Under the pieces are notes generated by a model. That model did not search any database. It worked only from the letters and a program-made list of their open reading frames with translations, and was not told where the DNA came from. 64,000 nt of DNA, taken from the NCBI GenBank assembly GCA_026260175.1, contig JAKCWW010000834.1, forward strand, positions 9,626-73,625, written 5' to 3'. The position numbers and the translations under genes are program-made. The stretch's first letter is position 1. Every line of letters starts with the position of its first letter. This document shows positions 1 to 10,860 of this stretch, piece after piece. This stretch comes from Reticulitermes lucifugus. Lineage: Eukaryota > Arthropoda > Insecta > Blattodea > Rhinotermitidae.

Positions 1-741
1 TGTTGTCAGGTAGAGGTCTCTGCGACGAGCTGGTTCCTCGTCCAGAGGAGTCCTACCGAGTGTCGTGTGTCTGAAATGTGTGATCGCGAAACCTCGAAAA
101 AAAAACGAGGAGGCTTAGGCTCCCTAGGGGCTGCAGAACCATAGGAACGTACCAGCGTGACGTCCTACAAGAATTTAATCGTTATCAACAGTGCTGTGAG
201 AACTTTAGGTACAGTATGTGATTGAGAAGGTTTGCTCCTAAAACTGCTGAAATGATACTTTCATTGCACTCGACTTACATTTTAAATATAAAATACGAAA
301 TTCGGGGGTTTGTATATTTCATTCACTTCCTTCTGTTAAAAGTTGAATGTAGTAGGGTATAAGTATATATGAATATAAGGGAAGCCTTTGTGCAGTATAA
401 ACACCACACGACGAGTGGTACCCGTATGGAACGAGCCTTGTGTTTAATATCAGCTGGCAACAGCCACATGTTCTCTGTTTGGCTTTCGATTTTGCACTAC
501 CTATTGCTTTCTTGTCTTGATATTGTCCTTTTTAAGAAAAATATTTTTAGATTATAAGAATCTTTGGTGTTGTTCAAGGTATTAAATTCTAGTTTATGGG
601 ATGCGGGTTTTTGAGAATCACACAAACAGGAAATATTTCGATAGGGTCTGAATGCAACGTGAAGAATGTGTAACTTAAATGTCAATCAAAATTAAATAAG
701 TGTTTGATCAATTTTATGTTATTCGTACAATACATGTTTGG
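1..741. other. no gene recognised; possible transcribed edge
   Basis: The first 180 bases are more GC-rich than what follows and contain an A9 run, but show no open frame of useful length. A CAG/GTAGAG match near base 9 could be a splice donor, but a single match of this kind is weak. The rest is AT-rich with no repeat or gene that I can name. Confidence 0.3.
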
Positions 742-975
742 TTATTTAGGTTCATCCTACAAATGCACGCTTTCATTTTCTATATTTAATACATATATTT
801 AATTGAAGATGGTCCAACATGTTTCGAACCTTATATGAGGTTCATCAATTTAAAACAGATGTCCCTGAAGATGAATCTCATATAACGTTCGAAACATGTT
901 GGACCATCTTCAATGAAATACATGTATTGAATATAGAAAATAAAAGTGTACATTTGTCGGGTGAACCTAAACAGA
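742..975. repeat. foldback repeat with hammerhead-like core
   Basis: Two arms of about 105 bp (742-846 and 870-975) are reverse complements of each other with scattered mismatches, separated by a loop of about 23 bases. GAAACATGTTGG lies on the plus strand of the right arm (891-902) and its mirror lies in the left arm. The right arm carries an intact CTGAAGA core. The left arm has TTGATGA instead, so it looks decayed. The element encodes no protein and is probably a short non-autonomous copy. Confidence 0.8.
857..909 (+). ncRNA. hammerhead-like ribozyme fold
   Basis: Core CTGAAGA is at 865-871. An unpaired T (872) is followed by a weak stem II (GAA 873-875 with TTC 888-890). GAAA is at 891-894, the palindromic stem III ACATGT at 894-899, and the cleavage-position base is T900. 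Stem I pairs GTCC (861-864) with GGAC (901-904) and continues AGAT (857-860) with ATCT (906-909) around one bulged C. This matches a minimal type I hammerhead except for the extra T and the short stem II. Activity is inferred, not shown. Confidence 0.5.
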
Positions 976-3783
976 TTGATAGTGGAGTTATAAATTTAAA
1001 AAATTTCAAATACCAAAACTTGCCAATGACGCCTTTCTGATCCAGTTTTATCGAGCTCCTATTCGCATCCCCTATTTTTCTAAAATTCATCTCAATATTG
1101 CTTTCCTATAACATATTCAGTCTATAAAGTGGCCGGTTTTTAAGAATTTAAAACACCACAATTCCAAATCAATTTATTCCTCATTCTATGTATACTCCGA
1201 AGGCAACGTACCTTTTAGGTTTCGTTATAATAATAGTAACAGAAGATGACTTGTGTAACTCACGAAAATCCTTGAAATGTAACATCCTATAGTATACGAT
1301 TTAGCTGATTCGCGTTAGGGCAAAACAGGTTTTTAAAAATTTTATTTTCAGACACTTGTAACTTGTCATCAGCGAAGGTAAGATGCGCCTGTTTTACGGC
1401 ATACAAAACAAGTGCCAACATTACTTCTTTTCAGTAACTTGAAGTTATGTGGTTATATGCATTTTACACTAAGCATTATCAGTATTTAGATATTACTGAC
1501 TGCAGGTAATTAAACTATTCTGCTTTGGGTTATATCGAATGGCATAAAATGTACACACACACACAAACAGCACATTGGTGATATTTTTGGCAAACATGCA
1601 TGCACCATAAATATAACTAGGAAGAACATAGAGCCAAGAGCATTCACATACGTCTGTAGCAGTAAATATCTGACGTATTCGCGAAGTACTTGGTTTAGTT
1701 CTAAGTAAGAACCCGTTATCGTAAATGGATTGTTCCATTTCACTGAATTTCGTGAGGGTAATTCTGAGATAATAATGCTCTAAAGGCTTCCGATACCATT
1801 TCCACCCAAATTCGCTGTGACTTTTCATTCGCAGTTATATAACCACATTCCATTTAACGCTACACAACAGCATGAGTTAACACAGCGTAATAAATATAAA
1901 ACACCACAAGGAAAGGCTGGAAAACAAATTCTGATCCAATCCTTTTGTTTCATATCGTGCTGTTACACTTCTAAGATTTAGAATTATGCAGTCGTTTTGA
2001 AGCTTTGACTAATGTTCATCCCATTATTCTGCCTGCTGAATTCATTCAGTTTCACTAGGAGACGGATTTACAGGTAATCACACAACAGTGTGAAGCTAGA
2101 CTCGTCGCTCTATACTGACTCGCCAGTAGACAGTGAAACCTCATGGGGGACATTTGCGAATTCGGTGATGCGTCACGAAACGTCATCGCCAAAACGTCAT
2201 ACTGTCGTGTAGAAGGGGGAGACGGAGGGCTGGACACTGCATGTGTCAGTTGAGGCGTCAAGGCCGGGTTACATTAATAATCTTTATTTAATATTCTTTC
2301 TAAAAAAAAAAGAGCTCTCGTTTTAATCTACAGGTCAAGTTGTGTATATTCTGAGAATTAGTGGACAATTTTTTTTTTGAACTCCTCATGTTTTATGTGT
2401 TGTACTATCATAAATAATATTAGAATTTCAACGGTCAGTTTCAAAAATAAACCTCATCAGAACCTCAATCTACAAAGAATAACAGTGATACTTTTATTTA
2501 TAAATGTTTGACCAAATATAGCGGCCATTTTTTGAGAGTGTGGCTCTCAAATACAAAATAAACATTAGCAGGCACTTTCTAAATTTTCACCAGTAGCGAA
2601 TATTTCGACATTACCACAACACACTCGTATGCTATCATGCAAAGCAGAGGTAAATATGTATCACACTGTCACCCACGTATAGGTTTCCAAGTGGTCTGGT
2701 GACTTCATAATCTCCACCTTTGTTATTCTCTATGCTTTTTCATCTGTCTATGCGTGCCACATGTCCTGCCCATATTATTGCACATTGTATAACTCCCATC
2801 GAACATGGTCTACGTACGTAAAAATCGGGAATTACTAGTAAATAATCGTGAATTAATTTGTTGTTTAATTTATGCTTTATACAGTATGGTTGAACTTCCT
2901 TACCTCGTTTTGAAGTTTCTGGGTTCTTGTGAAAAACAAAGTCTTTTTAAAACACTGTGTATTTTCCAGTCCTTCAGTTATACATGTTGTTGTTTTCATT
3001 ACATACCTTAGCCTTTTGACAGGTGCCTTTGATATGCAGTCAGAAAATGCGTTACGCTGTTGTGATACCAGCATAGATATGATTGCCTCTGTAACTGTGG
3101 AACTTTCAACACTTGTTCACGGAATTGCGTACACGTAAGGAAAAAATTTTGTTCCAGAACTCGTAATCTTACTTGCATTTATTTCTTGCATTCTTTCTGC
3201 ATGACTGTCCGAGTTTGTATTTTTAACTGTTTTAACAACAGTAAGTGCAGAACTTCAACCACATCTCTCTTCGGCAATTAAGTTTCTTAGTTCTGTACTT
3301 AATTGATATATTCCTATACATTTTATAACACTGTATTCCGGAACCCGAGTACATGAAACTCTATTTGCAGAAAATAATAGACTACTATCTAACGCGAGAA
3401 GAATGTGATATTCTACGTAAGTTTCACTTAAGGTGTGGCCGTGTTTTACCAGTATTCCTTGTACAATCCTCGGAGCCACCTCAGCAAATTGCTTCTTTTC
3501 TCCAATCGAAACTTTCCTAGATTCAGATCATATGGTTCGTTATCCACATTCAGGCTTTGCAGTTTGTTCTTTGACCATGCTTCCTTGCTCAGATTTTCGT
3601 CCATTGAACAATTTATAATGATCTTGGCACTACCATATCATCATCATCACAGATCGTGCAGTAATAATATCTCAAGTCCAGCCAGTCCTTTGGGTGATTG
3701 TGTTATCTGCAGTAATATAAATGTACGCTTTTTTAATGATACTTTTTCAATTGAATTCTAAAAGGTTTTGACGATGATATATA
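976..3783. other. no gene recognised
   Basis: AT-rich DNA without a convincing open frame. The patch 2040-2280 is richer in GC and CpG, with several TGACG/CGTCA motifs and a 7-bp hairpin at 2164-2190. It could be a repeat fragment or a regulatory patch, but nothing decides between these. Confidence 0.4.
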
Positions 3784-4081
3784 ACATTGTGAACCACTTG
3801 TTTCTTGGACTTTGTCCATCGTCTTTAATGTGAATAAAATATAAAATATAAATATAAAAAATATATAAAAATCTAAAATTCACTACGTTTCAGTCCAGTG
3901 ATTGAGACTAGCTTAATCAACAGGACCCACCTGAGTAGGCCTGAAGACGGAAGAAGAGCCATCTTCCGAAACGTAGTGAATTTTAGATTTTTATATATTT
4001 TTATAGTTTACATGTTATATTTTATATTTTATTCACATTAAAGACGATGGACAAAGTCCAAGAAACGAGTGGTTCACAATG
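3784..4081. repeat. foldback repeat, ~110-bp arms
   Basis: Left arm 3784-3892 and right arm 3968-4081 are inverted copies, including ATTGTGAACCACTTG at the outer ends and CACTACGTTTC/GAAACGTAGTG at the inner ends. The 75-bp centre carries CTGAAGA and a strong hairpin. No transposase is present. The layout matches the foldbacks at 742 and 55317, although the arm sequence differs. Confidence 0.85.
3933..3985 (+). ncRNA. hammerhead-like core, stem I not formed
   Basis: CTGAAGA (3941-3947) is followed by an unpaired C, then GGAAGA (3949-3954) pairing with TCTTCC (3962-3967), GAAA (3968-3971), the palindrome ACGT (3971-3974) and A3975. Stem II is perfect over 6 bp. The bases beside the core (GTAGGC and GTGAAT) do not pair well, so a complete type I fold is not supported. 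It is either a decayed ribozyme or one that pairs with another partner. Confidence 0.35.
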
Positions 4082-7000
4082 ATACCTTTTCATTTCAGAA
4101 AAAAGTTTTGCCCTAACTTCTTTGTTCTTGCAATTTCAATATTTTTCTTTGACCACTTACTTTGTCAAACAACCATTCATTTGGAGTTTATTATCGAAAT
4201 CCTTACAGGAAATTTCAAAACTAAAAAGTGTGAATCTTATGTGATTATGTACTTTCAACAATTTTTGTAAAAACACTTAAAGCAGGAAATATCTAGAGAC
4301 CATGAACATCTCTTGCTGCTAAGATAAGGTATACTCAATTTTCAGTTCAACTAGCAGATTGTGCACTGGCTCCAAATCCTTTTATTGATTTAAGTTTTAT
4401 TTAATTATTCGTTGACTGAATACCATCATTAAACAATAAAGTACAGTTGCCTCTCTCCATTGTTTGTGTGAAACGAAAGAACATCTGATGTAACTTGGCC
4501 ATGAGGAATGTTGGCTGGCAACTGACTCATCATACGAAACCCACCCCAGCCACGCGACCCATTTAATTCACCCTCGTTTCCCCCTTCTAAACGCATGATA
4601 CGATACCGTCTTGCCTGCCTGCATGTCTGTCCATTCCGTTATGTCTTGGGTACCCGACCTTAAAAAAAGTGCTCCGTCTATGTTATTTGACTTTGGCTGT
4701 CCCCTCCCATCCCGTCTTAATACACAAACATCTATCATAGCGGTAGTGGTAGTAAATGGAGAGTGGCTTTGTTTGAATTCCATTACTACACATTGGCGTA
4801 CTGAAATGTGGGAATGTCTGAAGATATGGCATGCCGTTGCGATAAAGAAAACGGAGGAGCTGTTTGAATTTGGAAAACGCAAGCTGATGTCACCTTGTTT
4901 TTACATCTTAGCTTATGACCCCTAACGCAGGGGTACAAGCTGAGAATATCATCTATTTGTATATATAATGTAAAACGTTCTACAATTGGCTGTGTGTAAA
5001 GGAGGAGTGTAATTTTTTAATAGTTAAAAGCAAAACCAGCAGATGGGGTGGGGGCAATGAACGAGAGTAAAGAGTAATCCTGCCAATAATACTTCAGTCG
5101 GTATTTTATTGTCTACTTTTTAAATTATTGGTTTTAAAGTTTTCTTCAAAGCTTGTATGGCCTATGGAAGGGGTACCTCTAGATACTGTAACTATATTGC
5201 GACTAATTGCGATAAATGTGTTTTAAATCTTCAACGTATACCCCATTATTATTGTTATGCTTATACGAATAATCAGTTTATCGGTAGAGCAGAAAATCTT
5301 GACAATGATGAAGTAATGGCATTCGTTACTTTTCTTCAGTACTAGGGTACGGTTCTGTTTGAAATCCTATACAGTGTTACTCACCTTCAATATAGGATAC
5401 TGAATCCTGCTGTTTTATAGCTCAGTATTCAAATAGAAACTTTGAATAAATTTTAAGAAAAATCATTTAAAAATACTATTATTCTGTAATTGTGTTTCAG
5501 CGTATTAAAGCCTAAGTAGGTGTAGACATATAACCTGAATTCAATCGATAATTCAGCGTCAGCAAGTTTACATTTACGAACATTCCATGTCAGGAAATAA
5601 AGTATTTATTTCCGATTTTCATTTATCGCTGATTCATGTTGTGCCTTTCGTTGACGCATCTAGAGTATCGGTTGTCATTACGTGTAGGTTTACTCTTGTT
5701 GTTGGCGAAGCTAATAACAATGTTAAGCTGTGTGCTTCTTGTAGTGTCTACCATAAATTTAGAATTTTTTATACCAAATAAAAGCATATTTACATAGACT
5801 GTAAATATAAATACAAATTATAAAGTCTATATTCATTTATGTAATTACAGAAGCCTGTTAACGTTTCTCTGTGCATGTAAATATATATTTGCCTTTCTTT
5901 TTTTGCGTACGGATTTTTTTCTCAACCTGAGAGGATATTTGACGGTAATTGAGAACAGGACCTAACTGGAATATAGTGACAGAATGCTGGAGAAAGTAAT
6001 AGAAGTTTAGGAAATACTACAAAAGGCTGAAGAAAATCACAAGAGTCTATAGACCGTAATTGGAACCTGTAGGAAATGGCACAACGAGCAAATTCAGGCA
6101 CATTATTTGTCAGGCAGCGAATGTTATGAAATCACCAGGCCGTAAGGCACGCAGAAGGAAAATTAAAAGCGTATAACTGAATATAGTCAGATGTTGTGTA
6201 GGAGAGACACAGCTTGGAAGACCTAGTCTTATGAGCGTGGATAATATTAAAATAGATATAATTGTGTGAACTTAATTCATCTGCATTTTGATGCCGACCA
6301 ATGGTTAACTATATTGAACACGGCAGTCAACATTTGGGTGTCATAAATACACTAATTATGTTGAACATCTGAGAGTCTTTTTAATTCTGCATGATGATTC
6401 TGCTACATACACTTAAATAAATAAGGAAGAGTCCGCGCACTTCTGGTATGAAGTTAAGTTAATTCTGCTTGGAGAAACCATTACTATATATTTTGAGAAT
6501 CAAGTGACACGTTATGTAGAGTTTGAAAAGTCACGCACCACGTTTGGAAAACATGGTACATTCTGAACACTGAAGCAAGTGGCGAATTTACGTAGTACAT
6601 AAGAGTTATTAAAACAGGTATGATTGATACATGTTTTATATTTGTGCTTATGTTGTTGAATATTTGACTTAAAAGCTGAAATTTATCTTCCATCATATTA
6701 AAGCCATTAGCACTGTTCTGTAAATGCAGTCTGGTTTAAAAGTGTTCGACTGCTGATATCTCACAACTGTGACCTGTTTATCCTCCTTTTTTTGTCTAAA
6801 AGAAATTCAAAATCGTAGGCTCATGTACTACTGAACGCATTTTCAGCCAACAAGCTTCACGTTGATAAATTAATTGGATGTCTGTATTGAATTTTCGTGT
6901 AATGTAATTTTGAAACCTGTTCCTTGAATGGATTATTCTCTGCTATTTTAAAATCACTTTATTTAACCAGATTAAAAGCTATAAATTTATTCAGATCAGC

Positions 7001-7234
7001 TGAACGCATCGCAGTATCACTCGGGACCTAACACCCGTTATGACCCCCTGTCGAACTTTCATTTACACCAAATAACTAAAGTAGAAAGTAAAACTCTTTC
7101 GTGTATTGCTTAGATGACTTATTGATGCGTTCTTAAACTTACACTAGCCTACATGTGTAAAATCTAAGCGGACCATTTTTGTGAATGATAAATCTGGAAA
7201 TATATAAAAAGAGTTAAATTTGTAGTTAACTTTT
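4082..7234. other. no gene recognised
   Basis: Unique-looking AT-rich DNA. A frame of about 100 codons open on both strands at 4568-4925 coincides with a GC-richer patch and has no recognisable domain. I do not call it a gene. Confidence 0.4.
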
Positions 7235-7465
7235 TAAAGCCTAGCGGCTATTTCATGTTCCACCAGGTTTAACATTCAAAACTATACATGCTGCTCACAT
7301 TTCATTTGTGTGTTGTTTACGGATCTCAGAATAAATAACAACTTTTTTCTAATACATCATTAATTGATTGGTTTTTTATAACCGAGGTACAGCGTGTTTA
7401 CTGCGCGGTATGCACTGAGTCTTTAAATGAAACAGATTACGTTTAGTCTTTAAAGGTTGATGTAA
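7235..7465 (+). repeat. dispersed repeat family, copy 1
   Basis: Matches 60806-61035 in the same orientation over most of its length. Shared blocks include AAAGCCTAGCGG, AGGTTTAACATTCA-like and GTTTACTGCGCGGTA, followed by CACTGAGTC. Copies differ by many substitutions and small indels, so the family is old. The 60.9 kb copy reads VFTARYALSPYIKQMRLVFEGL, which I remember from spurious cockroach and termite protein predictions. No TIR, tail or target duplication was resolved, so the class is unknown. Confidence 0.75.
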
Positions 7466-8803
7466 GTGGACATGTATGGATAGCTGCATTCTTTCACTTC
7501 TATCTAATTTCCTCGAAAAGCTTGAGAATAATGGAAAGGAGTCATGACCATAAAATGAGTGTTTTATTTTTTCTACAACAGGAATAAATATGTAGCAAGT
7601 TACGTGTTAGTTAAGCTTGAGATTCAAACAGAAGTGCGTTTCTGTCTACATGTAAATTGTCCGTTAACGTTTCCGTGTTTTAGCAAAATTGGAACTGATT
7701 GGCAAATTTTAAACTTCCTAGTATAAGATTTAGTGAAGACCTCTTCATCGGTTGTGCGCTTGACCCAAGCTTGCAGACGGACGCAACACTTCTAATAGAC
7801 GTTTCGCACGGTTTGAAAAGCTTGGTATAAAGGCATAACTTAATAACATTCGTCAAGTAAAACACAGATAAAAAGTAGGTTTTTATAGCGTGTGCTACAT
7901 GAACAACTATAGACTATGTGTGAGGACTTAGCTGTCTGAAAGAGAAACGGGCATTAAATGGAGTAAAGTAAAGAAAGTTACCAAATTACCATAAGTGGAA
8001 AACAGACTTTTTTCATTTTACATCTTTATTACTTGATGTACATATTCTAATATCAGTAAATGAAACAGCATTGTTAAATAAGTTAAAAAACAATCTCTGC
8101 AAAGGGAGCCTGGAAGTGCACTCCGGTTCTCTTCGTTAAAGCAAGTCACCGCAGCCAATATGCTGTCTGACTGTCTGTAGTATTGTTACATATGTGTCAT
8201 GCCATAAATCTATACGTGTGATAAATGTCAACGAACTAGAACCTCGAACTTCTTCGGTGAGCATGAGCGCGGGACGTCGTGAATGACAGTTTTGTTGCAG
8301 TCTACTCTTTATTTAAGGATGTGTTATAAACACTGGTAATCATTTTATCCCAGGAAATTTTTTGGATCTTTTGGATTTTTTGATGTTCATTTCTAATAAA
8401 GTCACGCCCGAAACTAACACAGACTCAGTGACAAATGCTTGAGCTTTAAGTTGGATGGCAAATCGTTGCGGCAAGCTAAGAGACCAACTCTGACGGTAAA
8501 GACTGCGACGAAGTACATTAATTTCACTAGTCAAAATAGGATTTCCCTTGAGGCGCTTGAGGTTTTGTTTAAGAGCCCTCAACAATTTCCAATTAGTTTC
8601 AATTAGTTGAAACTATGGCAAGTTTAGCTTAGAGCTATCGTATTGTTGCTAGAATGTACCTACAGTCTACCATCAATCGCCTTAATATGTACACGCAAGC
8701 AGGCACTCACAAAAGTTACGTTATGTGTAGCTTACAATACTCTTGACGTAATATGTACAGTGAAACTCAAGGCAATGCTGAGTCAAAGCGCCCATTTAAC
8801 GCT
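7466..8803. other. no gene recognised
   Basis: AT-rich sequence with no convincing frame or repeat. An 81-codon frame on the minus strand at 8340-8585 is basic and unrecognised. Confidence 0.35.
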
Positions 8804-9000
8804 GTAAAGCCCAATGGTTTCTACATGTTCCACAAGGTTTGAAATTAAACTATTACAATTTCTGCCCAAAGATGTGCTTATGTATTTTTGTAAGGATTAC
8901 AGAAGAACAATAATCATTCCTCCATACAGCACTTGCCTATTGGTTTGTATAACCGACAGGGACAGTTTTCAGTTCGCGGTACGAAGAGTAATGCATTTCA
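8804..9000 (+). repeat. dispersed repeat family, diverged copy
   Basis: Aligns in outline with the copies at 7235 and 60806. AAAGCCC near 8804 is followed by a CATGTTCCACAAGGTTT block and later by TTGTATAACCGAC and TTCGCGGTACG. It is more diverged than the other two and may be only the ends of a copy. The orientation is the same. Confidence 0.5.
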
Positions 9001-9407
9001 AGTTAATCTGAGATCATTAAACAGTTAAATTCTTACTGTGTTATTCTTACAGCATATATCTCGTTCCTTAATTTGCTTTGGGTTGATTGCTATTTAATTA
9101 CAACCCTTCACAAGCTAAACCTTCACTTCTTATTCTCTCTTTACTATCAGTTACCTCTTCTGAAAAGTTTGAACACAAGTATTTCCATCAGAGTGAAATT
9201 TCAAGGAATGTGGGTGAAATGTAATAAGCACAGATATAATTTGTTATAAATTACATCAATTAAACTGAAGGTTTTTGACCCTGTAAGACATACGGTTACT
9301 AGTGCCTGCTTAACGTCTAAAACTCGGAATTTTCACTGCCGTGCTTCTCACGATTCTCAGAATTAACAGCAATTATTTACCTTCATATTAAACCGTTTGC
9401 CTTATTA

Positions 9408-9812
9408 ATGGAGAAGATGGGTGTTTCCTGTGAAGTAAAATCTGAAATTTTAAATTTTGTGGATATTAGTTTTAGGTTTACAAAGTTAGTCTTATTATTT
9501 CCGTCTATTGAAGTTTACAAAGGGTTTTATCCCAAACTACCTTACAATAACTATTTTGTGAAGAGTAATTCTAAAATCTTTTCTTGCACGTTATTTTTTA
9601 CCCATAATACAAGCCTGCATATAAATATTTTCAAGGAAATTTCCCATCATAAAACCAAGTTGATCAAAGTAAGTGTGCATTTCGGTTGGTTAGCTTTCTT
9701 ATATATATTCACATTGTGTTCTGTTTTATCAGAGTGTACTTGGTATATAAAAAAATTTGCTTGTAAATTAATTTCACTTTGGAAGTCTATGTATTTCAGC
9801 TGTCTAAACTGA
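9408..9812 (+). other. 134-codon open frame, probably not coding
   Basis: An ATG-initiated frame, rich in Phe, Leu, Ile, Lys and Ser as expected from AT-rich DNA, with one hydrophobic stretch near residues 95-112. It matches no family I know. No splice signals or homologous neighbour support it. It is the longest ATG frame in the window outside low-complexity DNA, so it is noted, but chance is the likelier explanation. Confidence 0.12.
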
Positions 9813-10215
9813 AATAACAATAGCAGGAATATTAACACTCTGAAGAATGGAATTAATCTAAATTACGTATAAATATTGCATACAAAGGTTACATATAAAG
9901 ATCCCTACTTCACAGACAACATAATAATTTTCCATTTTCAAATAAGTCGGTTATTTTTCGTGGGGAGATAGTTGCTCTTTGTTGTAAGAATCATATAGGC
10001 ACGTAAATACACTGCATGGGTAAAACTCCGGTTTTTAATGTCGCACCTGGCGGTACGTGTAGTCACAAATTAGCTTGAAAACTTTAAAGGTTTTCATCGC
10101 ACACGCAGGGGGATATTTTAAAATTTTAAATGTTTTTACACTCTATACCACTTTGACAACACAAAAGTAACACACCTTAAATGAGATTGCTACTCGCATT
10201 GCCTTGAACTCCCCC

Positions 10216-10220
<5 letters not shown>

Positions 10221-10272
<52 letters not shown>
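10221..10272. repeat. (AC)26 microsatellite
   Basis: Uninterrupted AC dinucleotides, 52 bases long, just downstream of a short CG-rich run (CCCCCCGCGC). The purity suggests a young, length-variable locus. Confidence 0.97.
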
Positions 10273-10274
<2 letters not shown>

Positions 10275-10629
10275 ACATTGCTTTCATCCTTGTGAATGTA
10301 GGCTTATGTCTGTTAAATACAACACTGTACTTAAGTATAAAAAGTGTGGTAACTTTATCCTTAGCCAATATTACTGCAGTAAACGTAAAAGGGTGATTTA
10401 CTTTTTATAATTTTCAAAAACTTGGCGCTTTTATAGGGTTATATGGTAATGTTTTCGCTATGTTCCCTTTCTTAAATGTTGTCGCGGTTATAACTTTTCT
10501 GTCGCTGTCTTCTGTGTGTTTCTTTTTAAGTACTTACGCATGTGTATATGAATTTCCCTCTCATTAATGACACATTTAAATGGCATACTGTGAAAGCGTG
10601 GACTCTTTCGTTCTAAACATGGTAGACGT

Positions 10630-10800
10630 CATGGGTATTCTTTTGTGAACACGGTGATGGACTTTCCGGTTCCGTAACAGGTAGGCATTTCTTGACCATT
10701 TCTTTAATTTTAATATTAGACATCCCCGTTGGTATGCACATGCAACGGTATATTTTTACTCTTATCAATAGTACAGTCACAACCAACACATACACTTGCA
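10630..10800 (+). repeat. possible dispersed repeat shared with 17.8 kb
   Basis: The 16-mer TGTGAACACGGTGATG at 10644-10659 recurs exactly at 17841-17856. Both are followed by a TTTC(C)TTGACCA block and later by an AATATTA block in the same order and strand. The similarity is partial and would need alignment to confirm. The segment abuts the hammerhead-like repeat at 10808. Confidence 0.4.
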
Positions 10801-10807
10801 ATACGTG

Positions 10808-10852
10808 ATCAGGCTACCGGTTTCAGCTCAAAGAGCCATCATCAGGCCTGAT
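10808..10852 (-). ncRNA. hammerhead-like ribozyme fold, 7-bp stem I
   Basis: Read on the minus strand: stem I 5' strand ATCAGGC (10852-10846), core CTGATGA (10845-10839), an unpaired T, stem II GGCTC/GAGCT closed by TTT (10837-10825), GAAA (10824-10821), the palindromic stem III ACCGGT, cleavage-position A (10815), and stem I 3' strand GCCTGAT (10814-10808). Stem I is seven perfect pairs. All core nucleotides of the type I hammerhead are present. The one departure is the T between the core and stem II. Confidence 0.55.
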
Positions 10853-10860
10853 GATGGCTC
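10833..10860. repeat. perfect 28-bp palindrome (head-to-head core)
   Basis: GAGCCATCATCAGG followed directly by its reverse complement: two CCTGATGATGGCTC boxes placed head to head with no spacer. The right-hand box is not followed by GAAAC, so only the left one is part of a complete fold. It looks like the collapsed centre of an inverted pair of the same element. Confidence 0.85.

Noticed and set aside
4568-4925. 104-codon frames on both strands
   Set aside because: Mutually overlapping, no recognised domain, and no splice or promoter context.
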